Assembly (NCBI GenBank): GCA_036001225.1 | Contig: DASYUM010000046.1 | Location: forward strand, 1-45,801 | Length of the DNA stretch: 45,801 bases | Direction: 5' to 3' | From: DASYUM01 sp036001225 | GTDB lineage: Bacteria > Methylomirabilota > Methylomirabilia > Rokubacteriales > DASRDR01 | Shown: positions 23,122-33,808 of the stretch, piece by piece | Position numbering within the stretch: the first letter of the stretch is position 1 | Layout of the letters: every line of letters starts with the position of its first letter | Program-made: the position numbers and the translations under genes | The notes under the pieces: model-generated | What the model was told of the DNA's origin: nothing | What the model saw: only the letters and a program-made list of their open reading frames with translations | Databases searched by the model: none

Positions 23122-23673
23122 TCAACGCGTCACCTCCTCGGTGCGCTTCACCTCGGCCAGGAAGCCGTTCAGGCTTCCCAGGTGCGTCCGGTGCACCACG
23201 TCGTGAGGGATGATGGCGCCGTCGGGGCCTTTGACGTCCATGGCCGCGGTAGCGTCGGCGAGGAGCGTGACCTTGAATCCCCGATGGGCGGCTTCGCGGG
23301 TCGTGGTGTCGCAGCACATCTGGGTCATGAAGCCGGAGACGATGACCCGCTCGATCCCGCGCCGGCGCAGCTCCTCCTCCAGCGGCGTGTTGGTGAACGA
23401 GCCGGGCAGGTGCTTCTGGATCACCGGCTCGCCGTCGCGCGGCTTCACCGCGGGATGGATCTCGAGGGCCGGGCTGCCGGGTACGAACGTGGTGGGGTTG
23501 GGCCGGCGACTCTCGTGGACGATGTGGAAGACGGGAACCCCGCGGCCGCGCGCCCACTCCAGGACGTGGGCGATCCGGGTGATCGCCTGCGGCCCGTCGG
23601 GGAGCACGATCTTGCCGGTCGGCGCAAAGTATTCCTGCTGGGCGTCGATGATCAGCAGGGCGGTCTTGTCCAC
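23122..23673 (-). CDS. Isochorismatase-like cysteine hydrolase
   Basis: 183 residues from GTG 23673, which has AGGAGAG six bases upstream. The triad of the family is visible: D10 (LLIIDAQQEYF), K87 (VIQKHLPGSF) and C120 (GFMTQMCCDTTTREA). It includes the cis-peptide region preceding Cys. The enzymes hydrolyse amides such as nicotinamide, N-carbamoyl compounds or biuret; the substrate here is open. It starts 11 bases after the upstream LLM gene stop, so it is likely in one operon with it. Confidence 0.92.
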   Translation of the reverse strand: MDKTALLIIDAQQEYFAPTGKIVLPDGPQAITRIAHVLEWARGRGVPVFHIVHESRRPNPTTFVPGSPALEIHPAVKPRDGEPVIQKHLPGSFTNTPLEEELRRRGIERVIVSGFMTQMCCDTTTREAAHRGFKVTLLADATAAMDVKGPDGAIIPHDVVHRTHLGSLNGFLAEVKRTEEVTR

Positions 23674-23684
23674 TCTCGTCTCTC

Positions 23685-24755
23685 CTAGAGTTGAGGGAGC
23701 ACCTGCTCGCGCAGGAGGGTCATCGAGCGCCGCCACGCGTCGAGCGGCTCCCACTCGTGGCCGATCGCCAGCAGCCAGCCGAAGCCGCCGACCTCGTCCC
23801 GGAGCCTGGCGAGCTTTTCGGCCACCGTGTCGGGGTCGCCGACGACCCAGACGTGGTCCAGCAGATACTCCACGGTCACCTCGGCATCCGGCATCTCCGG
23901 GTCCACCTTGGGCAGCCCGAGCCGCTTCGTCTTGCGCAGGAGCGGCAGGAAGTAGCCGTTCCAGTCCCGGGCCAGCGGGCCGGCCAGGGCCTCTCGCCGG
24001 GCTTGGGCCGTCGTCTCCGCCACGTAGACGTCGCGCGCGATCCGCCAGGCGCCGCGATCGGCCGGACGCCCGGCCCGCCGGGCCCCGGCCTCGACGCCCT
24101 CCCAGTGGGTGCGCAGGATCCGGGCGGGGACGAAGTTGATGCTCATCGGGATGTAGCCGCGCTCGCCGGCCAGGACGAGGGTCTCCGAGCCGGAGGAGAC
24201 GCCGGCCACCGCGATCGGCGGGTGCGGGCGCTGGTAGGGCCGGAGGTGGAGGCGAAGGGCGATGTCCTCCTCCGGCTCCGGCACCCGGAAGCGCCAGTAG
24301 CGCGACTCGTAGAGCCCGGGCTTGGGATCGTTCCACAGCTCGAGGATCAGGTCGAGGGCCTGGCGGGTGAGGTCGCGGTGCTCGCCGCTCTTGGGATCGA
24401 TCCCGAAGAGGTCGAAGTCACCCGGGAACCCGCCGGAGCCGACGCCCCAGTAAAAGCGCCCGCGCGCCATCTGATCGAGCTGGGCGATGCGCTGGGCCAG
24501 CATGAGGGGGTGGTGGTTGGGCAGGCACGACACCCCGGTTCCCAATTTGAGGGTCCGGGTCGCGCCGAGGGCGCGGGCGATGAAGAGGTCCGGACAGGGG
24601 ATGTTCTCCCAGACCGCGGTGAAGTGCTCGCCGATCCACGCCTCCTCGTAGCCGAGCTGGTCGAGGAAGACGAGCTGGTGGAGGTCGTCCTCCAGCGTCC
24701 GGGCCAGATCCGACCCGGGCGGATGGAGCGGCATCGTGAAGTAGCCGGCGCGCAT
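23685..24755 (-). CDS. LLM-class flavin-dependent oxidoreductase (luciferase-like)
   Basis: 356 residues from ATG 24755, preceded by CCAGGAGG. Luciferase-like TIM-barrel features: MRAGYFTMPLHPP, DQLGYEEAWIGEHFTAVWENIPCPDLF, LGTGVSCLPNHHPLMLAQRIAQLDQMARGRFYWGVGSGG (split), then GDPDTVAEKLARL. These enzymes use FMNH2 or F420H2 to monooxygenate or reduce organic substrates. It is adjacent to the cysteine hydrolase, so a role in degrading an N-heterocycle or amide is possible (inference). Confidence 0.92.
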   Translation of the reverse strand: MRAGYFTMPLHPPGSDLARTLEDDLHQLVFLDQLGYEEAWIGEHFTAVWENIPCPDLFIARALGATRTLKLGTGVSCLPNHHPLMLAQRIAQLDQMARGRFYWGVGSGGFPGDFDLFGIDPKSGEHRDLTRQALDLILELWNDPKPGLYESRYWRFRVPEPEEDIALRLHLRPYQRPHPPIAVAGVSSGSETLVLAGERGYIPMSINFVPARILRTHWEGVEAGARRAGRPADRGAWRIARDVYVAETTAQARREALAGPLARDWNGYFLPLLRKTKRLGLPKVDPEMPDAEVTVEYLLDHVWVVGDPDTVAEKLARLRDEVGGFGWLLAIGHEWEPLDAWRRSMTLLREQVLPQL

Positions 24756-24835
24756 CGAGGCCTCCTGGCGAGAGTGAGTCACGTCGGGGCCTGCTATGTT
24801 ACCATCCGCCGACGCGTCCCCAAGGAGGACCTGTC

Positions 24836-25360
24836 ATGCCCCCCTTGCGCCCCTTGCACCTGCTGCGCTGGATCGCCGAGAACCCGCACTTCTTCAAGCC
24901 GCCGGTGGCCAACAAAGAGGTCTTCCCGGAGAGCGAGTTCATCTTCCAGATCATACGCGGACCGAACGCTCGCAACGACTTCCACATCGACCCCGGCGAC
25001 GAGATCTTCTACCAGCTCAAGGGCGACATCACGGTCCAGTTCATGGACGGCGACGGTCGACGCCAGGCGGCGCGGGTGCGGGAGGGCGAGGTGTTGCTCT
25101 GCCCGGCCGGCACGCCCCACTGCCCTGTCCGGCCGCCGGACACCTGGGGCCTGGTGATCGAGCGGAAGCGGCGCCCCGAAGAGCTGGACCGGCTCGCCTG
25201 GTTCTGCGAGCGCTGCCAGGCCCAGCTCCACGAGGTGACGTTCTCCTGCGCCGACATCGAGACCCAGCTGCGGGAGGCCATCCTCGCGTTCAACCGCGAC
25301 GACGCGCTCCGCACCTGCCGGGCGTGTGGCATGGTCCTGGCCGTACCGGCCGGCGCCTAG
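24836..25360 (+). CDS. nbaC: 3-hydroxyanthranilate 3,4-dioxygenase
   Basis: 174 residues, the normal length of the bacterial single-cupin enzyme. Iron ligands H50, E56 and H95 match the H-E-H pattern, and the C-terminal rubredoxin-like site has C124-x2-C127 and C161-x2-C164. An AAGGAGG ribosome site lies 7 bases upstream of ATG 24836. It opens the ring of 3-hydroxyanthranilate to 2-amino-3-carboxymuconate semialdehyde in tryptophan/2-nitrobenzoate degradation or NAD synthesis. No other kynurenine-pathway gene is nearby. It is transcribed divergently from the LLM gene, with an 80-base shared promoter region. Confidence 0.95.
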   Translation: MPPLRPLHLLRWIAENPHFFKPPVANKEVFPESEFIFQIIRGPNARNDFHIDPGDEIFYQLKGDITVQFMDGDGRRQAARVREGEVLLCPAGTPHCPVRPPDTWGLVIERKRRPEELDRLAWFCERCQAQLHEVTFSCADIETQLREAILAFNRDDALRTCRACGMVLAVPAGA

Positions 25361-25413
25361 CCGAGACGACGCCGCGCGCCGGACCCCGCCGACGTCGCCG
25401 ATCAGCCGGGAGC

Positions 25414-25617
25414 TCAGTCTTCCAGGATGAAGGTGATCTCCATGGTCACCCGGTACTCGGTGATCTTCCCCTTCTCGATGTGGGCCTTCTGCTCGACGAC
25501 GTAGAGGCCGGTGAGCCCGCGCAGGGTTTTGTTGGCCCGCTTCAATCCCTCGTTGACGGCGTCCTGCCAGCTCCTGGGCGAAGAGGCGGTGATCTTGGTG
25601 ACACTCGCGACGGCCAT
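25414..25617 (-). CDS. Dodecin family flavin-storage protein
   Basis: 67 residues, full dodecin length. Typical sequence: VTKITASSPRSWQDAVNEGLKRANKTLRGLTGL with W18 as the flavin-stacking Trp, then YVVEQKAHIEKGKITEYRVTMEITFILED. Dodecins form hollow 12-mers that bind FMN/riboflavin or CoA. Its stop region faces the dioxygenase gene convergently. It follows the CoA-ligase-like gene by only 12 bases, which suggests co-transcription with it. Confidence 0.95.
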   Translation of the reverse strand: MAVASVTKITASSPRSWQDAVNEGLKRANKTLRGLTGLYVVEQKAHIEKGKITEYRVTMEITFILED

Positions 25618-25629
25618 GGCAGCCCTCCT

Positions 25630-26967
25630 CTAGGCCTCGGTCGGTTGGTCCTGTCTCGTCCGCCGCACCACGCGGCGGGCCTTGAGCTCATAGCGGGGAA
25701 GGCTCCGGGCCGGCACCGCCATCACCTCGATGCGGATGCCGACGTCCCGCCGCACCGCCTCCCCCACCCGCCGGACGACGGCGTCCGGCGCGTGACCGTC
25801 GATCTCGAGGAGGAGCCGGATTTCGTCCATCGCCCCCCGCCGGAAGACCTCGATCTGGAACTCGTCCACCGCGTCGAACCGGCGGACGATCCCCTCCAGT
25901 GCCGACGGGAACACGTTGACGCCGCGCACGATCAGCATGTCGTCCACCCGCCCGAGGACGCCGCCCTCGAGGCGGGCGAACGTCCGCCCGCAGGGGCACG
26001 GCGACGTCGCCAGGCGCACGCGGTCACCGGAGCGATAGCGGAAGACCGGTGAGCCCCATCGCCCGAGATTGGTGAGGGTCAGCTCGCCCAGCTCGCCGGC
26101 CGCCACCGGCCGCCCGCTGTCAGGGTCGAGCACCTCGGCGACGAACTCCAGCTCGTTCACGTGGAGGCCGGCCCGAATGGCGCACTCGAAGCCGTAGGCG
26201 CCGACCTCGGTCATGCCCGCGTGGTCGTAGGCGCGGGCGCCCCACAGTGCCTCCAGCCGCTGGCGAACCGCCGGGATGCCGGCGCCGGGCTCGCCGGCAT
26301 GGATCGTCGTCCGGATGCCGAGCGTGGCCAGCTCGATGCCCTGGCCGGCCGCCACCTCGGCCAGGTGCAAGCCGTAGGAGGGCGTGCAGACGAGCGCCGT
26401 CGCGCCGAGCTCGCGAATCCAGTGCAGGCGGGCCGGCGAATCCTGGCCGCCGCCCGAGATGGCGAGGGCACCCAGGGTCCGCGCCCCTTCGAAGCCGGCC
26501 CAGAAGCCGACGAAGAGGCCGAATGAGAACGGAAAGAAGATGCGATCGCCGGGACCGAGCCCGGCCCCGCGGTAGACGTAGGCCCAGCAGCGCGCCCACC
26601 AATCCCACGAGGCTTCCGTCTCCAGCCAGCGGATCGGCTGGCCGGTCGTGCCTGACGTCTGGAAAACCCGGACGTAGCGGTCGAGCGGGTAGGTCAGATT
26701 CGTGCCGAACGGCGGGTGCGCAGCTTGGTCGGCGACCAGCTCGGCCTTGGTCAGCCGCGGCAGCCTCGTGAAGGCATCCCACGAGTCTACGTCGCGGGGA
26801 TCGCGGAGGCCGGCGGCCGCCAGCCGCGCCTGCCAGAACGGGTTCGTCGCCCAGACCTCGCGGAGGCCGGCCGCCAGGCGCTCCCACTGCCAGGCCCGCA
26901 CGCTTTCCGCCCGCGCCATCTCGCGCGCACGATCGAAGAAGTTGACGTCAGCGGAGGGGGGAGCCAT
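25630..26967 (-). CDS. Phenylacetate-CoA ligase (PaaK)-like AMP-forming ligase
   Basis: 445 residues from ATG 26967; the frame extends upstream but that part is low-complexity and unrelated. PaaK-type motifs: VFQTSGTTGQPIRWLETE, the AGEPGAGIP segment, DHAGMTEVGAYGFEC, and YRSGDRVRLATSPCPCGRTFARLEGGVLGRVDDMLIVRGVNVFPSALE in its C-terminal half (C-P-C-G zinc-like knuckle as in many PaaKs). Makes an aryl- or arylacetyl-CoA. The actual acid is unknown. It lies upstream of dodecin. Confidence 0.92.
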   Translation of the reverse strand: MAPPSADVNFFDRAREMARAESVRAWQWERLAAGLREVWATNPFWQARLAAAGLRDPRDVDSWDAFTRLPRLTKAELVADQAAHPPFGTNLTYPLDRYVRVFQTSGTTGQPIRWLETEASWDWWARCWAYVYRGAGLGPGDRIFFPFSFGLFVGFWAGFEGARTLGALAISGGGQDSPARLHWIRELGATALVCTPSYGLHLAEVAAGQGIELATLGIRTTIHAGEPGAGIPAVRQRLEALWGARAYDHAGMTEVGAYGFECAIRAGLHVNELEFVAEVLDPDSGRPVAAGELGELTLTNLGRWGSPVFRYRSGDRVRLATSPCPCGRTFARLEGGVLGRVDDMLIVRGVNVFPSALEGIVRRFDAVDEFQIEVFRRGAMDEIRLLLEIDGHAPDAVVRRVGEAVRRDVGIRIEVMAVPARSLPRYELKARRVVRRTRQDQPTEA

Positions 26968-27391
26968 ATGGCCGTGGGCACTCGTGCGTCGTGGCCCCGA
27001 GTCTAGCACAGGCGCGCCGCCCCCAGCGGCCGGCCCTACCGGCATCGCCCGGGCCGGCATCCACCGCACGGCTCGCCGCCGGCGCCACCAGCGCCCACGG
27101 TTCAGGCGGAGGCGGTCGATCCGAGCCTTGCGAGCTCTCATTTGGAACCGGCACCCGCGGATCGCCATCCGGAAAAGTAGGGGACCAATTGCACGCGGCA
27201 ATATAATGGCGGCAATTCTCTCGCATCGCGACGTCCGATTTCAGGATCTTCCGCGAGGGCCCGTTCCTTCGGCAGGTGCCAGTCGGGCAAGTCCCGCCGC
27301 AGGGCCCGGACCGGCCAGTCCGCTCAGCGAATGCCGGCCAGGAGTGGGCGGCGGGTAGGCACGGCGCTGCACAACCGTTCAGGCCCCTTCA
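26968..27391. other. Intergenic region between divergent CoA ligase and response regulator
   Basis: 424 bases without a supported gene on either strand. A local AT-rich patch holds a perfect TATAAT at 27202-27207, directed towards the response regulator, but I see no good -35 at 17 bases upstream (sequence there is ggac-rich). The leader to ATG 27392 would be about 180 bases. No hairpin terminator stands out. Confidence 0.4.
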
Positions 27392-28750
27392 ATGGAACCC
27401 ATTCTCGTTGTCGAAGACGACCCCGACATTCTGGAGGTCTGCGCCGCCGTCCTCCAGCAAGCGGGGCACGCCGTCATCAAGGCGGAGTCGGGCCGGCGCG
27501 GGGAAGCGGTCCTTCATACCTCGGCCGTGGACGCCGTGGTCGCGGATCTCAAGCTGCCCGGGTTCGACGGCCTCGACCTCCTCAGGCTCGCCAAAGAGAT
27601 CGATCCCGACATCGTCGTGATCCTCATCACCGGCTTTCCCGCCGTCGAAACAGTCGTCGAGGCCATGAAGTTCGGGGCGTCCGACTACCTGGTCAAGCCG
27701 TTCACGCAGGCCCAGCTCCTGGAGGCCGTGCGGAGATCCCTGCAGCAGCGCCGGACGAAGGAGGCTTATGGGATCCTGAGAAGCCAGCTCCGCGGATCCC
27801 TCGCCCTGGGCGCTCTCGTCGGGCAGAGCAGGACGGTGCTCAAGCTTTTTGACGACATCCGGAGGGCCGCCTCGGTGGATGCCACCGTGCTGATCCTCGG
27901 GGAGAGCGGGGCGGGCAAAGAGCTCGTCGCGCGGGCTATCCACGGCAATGGCCGTCGCCAGGAGAAGGCCTTCCTCGCGATCAACTGCGCGGCGATCCCG
28001 GAGAACCTGCTGGAGGCGGAGCTCTTCGGCTATGAGCGGGGCGCCTTCACCGGCGCCCAGCTGACCAAGGAGGGACTCTTCGAAGCGGCCCACCAGGGCA
28101 CCGTCTTCCTCGACGAGATCTGCGAGCTGACGCCGAACCTCCAGGCGAAGCTGCTGCGGGCACTGGAAGAGGGCGCCGTCCGCCGACTCGCCGGCCGAAC
28201 ACCGATCCCGTTTGACGTCCGCTTCATGGCGGCGACGAACCGTGACGTTCAGGAAGAGATGCGGAAGGAGCGCTTTCGGGAGGATCTCTTCTTCCGGATC
28301 GACGTCATCGAGATCCAGGTGCCTCCCCTCCGGGCACGCGCCGAAGACATCCCGCTCCTCGCCGCGCATTTCCTGGAAGGGGCGGCCGCCCGCTACCGCA
28401 AGCAGATCGACGGAGTCACCCCTCAGGCTATGGAGCTTCTCACCCGGCATGACTGGCCGGGGAACGTGCGTGAGCTGAAGAACGCCATCGAGCGCGCCGT
28501 GGCCTACGCCAAGTCGCCTTTCCTCACGCCCGCCGAGCTTCCCGAGGCTGTCCTGAGGGGTGCCGCCCGGCACGACCGGCACCGGTTCCGCGAGTGGAAG
28601 GAGAAAACCCTGGAGCGGCTGGAGCGCGAGTTCATCGAGCGGGCCCTCGCCGAACACGGCGGAAACGTCACCCACACCGCCAAGGCCCTGGGGATCCACC
28701 GCTCCACGCTCCAGCGGCTCATGCGGAAGCACCACCTCCCCGTCGAATAG
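27392..28750 (+). CDS. NtrC-family sigma-54-dependent response regulator
   Basis: 452 residues. Receiver domain 1-118 with acidic D9/D10, phospho-acceptor D52 (VADLKLPG), T80 and K102. AAA+ domain with Walker A GESGAGKE (170-177), the sigma-54 contact loop GAFTGA (217-222), Walker B-like GTVFLDEI and the R-finger region FREDLFFRI. A C-terminal Fis-type helix-turn-helix follows (GNVTHTAKALGIHRSTLQRLMRKH). It activates sigma-54 promoters after phosphorylation. No histidine kinase is adjacent. A good -24/-12 promoter lies 186 bases after its stop, before the next gene. Confidence 0.95.
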   Translation: MEPILVVEDDPDILEVCAAVLQQAGHAVIKAESGRRGEAVLHTSAVDAVVADLKLPGFDGLDLLRLAKEIDPDIVVILITGFPAVETVVEAMKFGASDYLVKPFTQAQLLEAVRRSLQQRRTKEAYGILRSQLRGSLALGALVGQSRTVLKLFDDIRRAASVDATVLILGESGAGKELVARAIHGNGRRQEKAFLAINCAAIPENLLEAELFGYERGAFTGAQLTKEGLFEAAHQGTVFLDEICELTPNLQAKLLRALEEGAVRRLAGRTPIPFDVRFMAATNRDVQEEMRKERFREDLFFRIDVIEIQVPPLRARAEDIPLLAAHFLEGAAARYRKQIDGVTPQAMELLTRHDWPGNVRELKNAIERAVAYAKSPFLTPAELPEAVLRGAARHDRHRFREWKEKTLERLEREFIERALAEHGGNVTHTAKALGIHRSTLQRLMRKHHLPVE

Positions 28751-28935
28751 CCATCAGTCCGGTGCCGCGCCGGCGCGGCATCGGGAAAACCCCCGTCCGA
28801 ACGCTCCGGGCGCGGCCCGCGGCCAGAGGGAGCGCCGCGGGCGCGCGGCAGTCGCGCTCCCGCCATCGTCTTCCCCCCTCCGCGACCCTCGCTTGGAGGC
28901 GCGTCAGGAGGCACCCCACCGTTCGTCCGGTGGCG

Positions 28936-28951
28936 TGGCGCGGGGTTTGCC
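28936..28951 (+). promoter_or_regulatory. Sigma-54 (-24/-12) promoter
   Basis: TGGCGCGGGGTTTGCC has the invariant GG (28937-28938) and GC (28949-28950) separated by exactly ten bases, and differs from the consensus TGGCAC-N5-TTGCA in two less conserved positions. Transcription would start about 12 bases later (~28962), leaving a 35-base leader with AAGGAGA before ATG 28997. It lies between an NtrC-type activator gene and the secreted protein gene, so that activator is its probable regulator. Confidence 0.6.
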
Positions 28952-28996
28952 TCGTGAACGGGATGGAAGGGAGGGCACGAAAGGAGACACACCTCA

Positions 28997-30037
28997 ATGA
29001 GGGTTCGGGCACCAATGTCGAGATTCGTCTGCAGCCTCCTCCTCGTGCTGCTCATCGGCCTGGCCTCGGTTTCCCCGGCCCAGGCGGCGACCACGTACAG
29101 CGGACGAGCCTTCGCCGCTTTCGTCAACACGACGCTCACCGGCCCGATGTATGTGTCCGACACCGGTGAGCTGGCGCCGGGCGGCGGCTTCCGCTCTGAC
29201 TCCCTTCTCGATACGAGGGACCTCAACCAGCCGACCCTCGACAGCGTTCTGAGGGCCGAGGTACTGGTGGCCTCGACCAGCGGCAGCAGTGGCAAAGCCA
29301 GCAGCTCTGCCTCGTTGGCAAATGTGGTCGTTCTTCCCGGCAACCCGGCTCAGGTCACTGCCTCCTTCGTCCGAGCCGAGTCAGAGGCAACCTGTGACGG
29401 CGTCAGGGGGGATACCGAGGTCGCCGAGGTCACGTTCGGGGGCCAGACCATCGACGCGCCTCCCGGTGGCTTCCCCAAGAACTACACGGTGACGATCCCG
29501 GGAGTCGCCACGCTCATCCTCAACGAGCAAGCCGAAACGGCGAGCGGGACGTACCGGGAGATCGGGGTGAACGCGCTCCATCTCATCGTGCCAGGCGTTG
29601 CCGAGGTGATCCTGTCCAGCGCCAAGAGCGACATCAACTGCGTGCCTCCCATCACCCAGGGTCCCTGCCACGACTTCGTCACCGGCGGGGGGTGGACCAT
29701 GGCGGGAAGCGCGCGGGCCAATTTCGGGTTGAATGCCGGGTTCAAGGACGGTGCGACGACGCCGGAGGTCCACCTGACCTACATCGATCACGGCACCGGA
29801 ATGAAGGTGAAGGCGACGGGCATCAACCTCTACGAGAAAGGAGCGACCGCCACCAGCCGACGCTTCGCGGGCAGCGCGGAGGTCAATGGCGTGGCCGGAC
29901 AGACCTACGACGTCGAGGTCGCGGACAACGGTGAGCCCGGCCGCTCGGACACCTTCAGCATCAAGCTCGGCAACGGCTATTCAGCGGCCGGTCCCCTTCA
30001 TGGCGGGAACATCCAGTTGCACAAGCCCTGTCCGTAG
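28997..30037 (+). CDS. Secreted 'choice-of-anchor P' / post-COAP-1 domain protein
   Basis: 346 residues with a signal peptide (residues 1-30, core CSLLLVLLIGLASV, cleavage after AQA). The first half matches the choice-of-anchor P type (AATTYSGRAFAAFVNTT..., repeated LANVVVLPGN, VTIPGVATLILNEQ and NALHLIVPGVAEVILSSAKSD split pattern). The second half, from CHDFVTGGGW to GNIQLHKPCP, is the post-COAP-1 type. Function is unknown; such proteins are surface or exported in soil bacteria. Expression is probably sigma-54-dependent. A strong hairpin follows at 30059-30093. Confidence 0.85.
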   Translation: MRVRAPMSRFVCSLLLVLLIGLASVSPAQAATTYSGRAFAAFVNTTLTGPMYVSDTGELAPGGGFRSDSLLDTRDLNQPTLDSVLRAEVLVASTSGSSGKASSSASLANVVVLPGNPAQVTASFVRAESEATCDGVRGDTEVAEVTFGGQTIDAPPGGFPKNYTVTIPGVATLILNEQAETASGTYREIGVNALHLIVPGVAEVILSSAKSDINCVPPITQGPCHDFVTGGGWTMAGSARANFGLNAGFKDGATTPEVHLTYIDHGTGMKVKATGINLYEKGATATSRRFAGSAEVNGVAGQTYDVEVADNGEPGRSDTFSIKLGNGYSAAGPLHGGNIQLHKPCP

Positions 30038-30058
30038 CTCGGCCGGGCGTCTCCGCCC

Positions 30059-30093
30059 GCGGCGGCCCCGGACCCGACCTCCGGGGCCGCCGC
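30059..30093. terminator. Strong intrinsic-type hairpin
   Basis: A perfect 14-bp stem: GCGGCGGCCCCGGA (30059-30072) with TCCGGGGCCGCCGC (30080-30093) around a 7-base loop, followed by GTTT. It lies between the convergent secreted-protein gene and the XRE-cupin gene and can act on both strands. The U tract is short. Confidence 0.75.
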
Positions 30094-30106
30094 GTTTCGG
30101 GGCAAC

Positions 30107-30661
30107 TCATTCGTGTTTGCCCGTGATGACCCACAGCGTGCGGGCCTCGCCGGCGCCGAGGTTCTCCCAGGTGTGGGGCACGCCGCCGTCCAGGTAGGCG
30201 GAGTCGCCGGCCTCCATGAGGTGGCGCTCGCCGTTGTAGTGGAGGGCGACCTTCCCCCGGACCACGTACATCAGCTTCATCTGACCCGGCTCGATCAGGA
30301 CCCGCTCCGGTGGCACGCTCGTGCCCCGGCCGCGGAGGGTGGAGACGACCGCCCGCACTTTCCCCCGGAAGAGGCCGGCCGCCAGGACCTCCCACCGCTC
30401 GGTGGAGCCGTCGAAGCTGACCACCGCGTAGTCCTTCTTCCGGCCGACGTGGAGCCGGCCGTTCGGGGCCTGCTCGAAGAGGGTCCCGATCGGGACCCCG
30501 AGCGCGCCCGCCAATCGACCCAGGGTGTGGAGCGAGGGCGTGAGCTTGTCGGACTCGATCTGCGAGACGAGGCTCGGGGTGAGGCCGGCCTTCTGGGCCA
30601 GCTCCTTCTGCCGGATGCCGCGCTCGGTCCGAAGTCCTTTGATGCGAGCGCCGAGAGACAT
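30107..30661 (-). CDS. XRE-family transcriptional regulator with C-terminal cupin
   Basis: 184 residues. Helix-turn-helix at residues ~8-62 (IRQKELAQKAGLTPSLVSQIESDKLTPSLHTLGRLAGAL in two pieces). A cupin effector domain covers ~105-180 (GQMKLMYVVRGKVALHYNGERHLMEAGDSAYLDGGVPHTWENLG). Such regulators sense a small ligand or metal. It starts 52 bases downstream of boxB on the same strand, so it may be transcribed with the hcr-box operon and control it. It lacks the shikimate-kinase-like domain of BoxR. Confidence 0.92.
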   Translation of the reverse strand: MSLGARIKGLRTERGIRQKELAQKAGLTPSLVSQIESDKLTPSLHTLGRLAGALGVPIGTLFEQAPNGRLHVGRKKDYAVVSFDGSTERWEVLAAGLFRGKVRAVVSTLRGRGTSVPPERVLIEPGQMKLMYVVRGKVALHYNGERHLMEAGDSAYLDGGVPHTWENLGAGEARTLWVITGKHE

Positions 30662-30674
30662 GCGCTAGCCGCGC

Positions 30675-30710
30675 CCCCTCACCCTGCCCGCTCCCCCGCC
30701 GGAGGAGAGG
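30675..30710. repeat. Dispersed CCCTCACCC...GGAGGAGAGGG repeat
   Basis: Resembles the segment 12475-12508: CCCTCACCCTGCCC, a C-run, then GGAGGAGAGGG. It can fold as a weak hairpin and lies between boxB and the XRE-cupin gene. It may attenuate transcription of the regulator. Confidence 0.45.
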
Positions 30711-30713
30711 GAT

Positions 30714-32140
<1,427 letters not shown>

Positions 32141-32141
<1 letters not shown>

Positions 32142-33808
32142 CACACTCTCCTTCGATCGAATTCGGCCCGCTGCCCGCTGCCGTAGACGCGGAGGGCCCC
32201 CTTCTCCCCCACCGCGTTCGGCCGCTGGAAGATCCAGTTCTGCCAGGCCGAGAGCCGGCCGAAAATCTTGCTCTCCAGGGTCTCGGGCCCCCCGAAGCGG
32301 AGCGAGGCCTCCATGCCAGTCAGCGCGTCCGGCGAGAAGGCGACCCGCTCCTCGATGGCGAGCCGGACCTCGTCGTCCCAGTCGATGTCGTCGGGAATGA
32401 AGGTGACGAGCCCGGCCTTCTCGGCCGCGACCGCGTCGAGCTCCTCGCCGATGCGCCCTTGCAGCTCGTCGAGCCGACCGGGCTCGCCGAGGAACCGGCT
32501 GGCGAGGCGAGCGAGCCCGTTGACCATCGGGTAGGCTCCGAAGTTCAGCTCGGTGAGGCGCATCGTGGCCGGCGGCCGGTCGTCGCCCTCTCGGGCACCG
32601 GCCAGCATGTAGCTGCGGTCGGCGGCCAGCGCCGGCTCGAGCAGCGTGCCGGCGAAGCACGACCCTGGCTCGATCAGGGCGAACAGCGAGCGCGAAGAGA
32701 CGTCGAGCCGCTTGAAGACGCGGCGGAGGTAGAGGCGAATCTCGCGCACCAGCCAGTCGCTTCCCTGGTCGGCCAGCAGGCGGTCGTAGGCCTCGACCAG
32801 CTCGGGGCGGCCGGTCGTCCGGATGACCCAGACGCTGATCGTCTCCTCGTTGGTCCGGAGATGGAGGATCAGGTCGTCCAGCTCCCGGGCGAGGGCGAGC
32901 GGCCAGAAGCGCGCGCCCCGTTCGTGGACCCCGCCGGCGCCCGGCGGCGGTGGATCGGCCGGGCCGCTGAGCGTGATCTGGGCCACGCCGCGCTCCCGGT
33001 CGATGGCGCACGCCACCGAGCCGTACTGGATGCGGTCGCCATCGATCGCGCGGTCGAGGGGCGGCAGCGCAATGCCACGGGCGTCCGCCGGGCGGTCGCT
33101 CCGCGCCGCGTATTCGGTCGCTCGCCGGCGGGCCGCGTCCCCGAGCCGCGAGCGCGGGACCAGCTCGTCCACCAAGCCCCAGTCGAGCGCACGCTGGCCT
33201 TTGACGCCTTCCTCGACCGTGCAGAAGAAGTCCGCCCGGTCCCGTCGCACGTGACGCTTGTCCACCAACCGAGTCAGCCCACCGGTGCCGGGCAGTACGC
33301 CAAGGAGCGGCACCTCGGGCAATGCCACCGAGGTGTTGCCGTCATCGGCCATCACGATCCAGTCGGTGGTCAGGGCGATCTCGTAGCCGCCGCCGGCGCA
33401 GGGGCCGTTCACCGCGCAGAGGTACCGCTGGCCCGACTCCGCGCTCGCCTCCTCCATCGCGTTGCGGGTCTCGTTGGTGAACTTGCAGAAGTTCACCTTC
33501 CAGCCGTGGCTGGACTGCCCCAGCATCCGGATGTTGGCCCCCGCGCAGAAGATCCGCTCCTTGCCCGAGGTGATGAGGACCGCGCCGACCTCGGGGTGCT
33601 CGAACCGCAGACGCTGCACGGCGTCAGCCAGCTCGATGTCCACGCCCAGATCGTAGGAGTTGAGCTTCAGCTCGTAGCCGGGTCGGATCCCGCCGTCCTC
33701 CTGGACGTCCATGGCCAGCGTGGCCACGCGGCCGTCGATGGCGAGCTTCCAGTGCTTGTATCGCGACGGCTCGGTCCGGAAGTCCACGAGTAATCTCTCG
33801 TCCGTCAC
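32141..33808 (-). CDS. boxC: 2,3-epoxybenzoyl-CoA dihydrolase BoxC
   Basis: 555 residues from GTG 33808, the normal BoxC length; the start overlaps the phosphatase stop (GTGA). Two crotonase-like halves: residues ~55-250 with AVLITSGKERIFCAGANIRMLG and NGPCAGGGYEIALTTDWIVMAD in separate stretches, and a second fold with ALIEPGSCFAGTLLEPALAADRSYMLAG. The end is KIFGRLSAWQNWIFQRPNAVGEKGALRVYGSG. It hydrolyses and opens the ring of the epoxide to 3,4-didehydroadipyl-CoA semialdehyde plus formate. The coupled boxB completes the pair. Confidence 0.95.
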
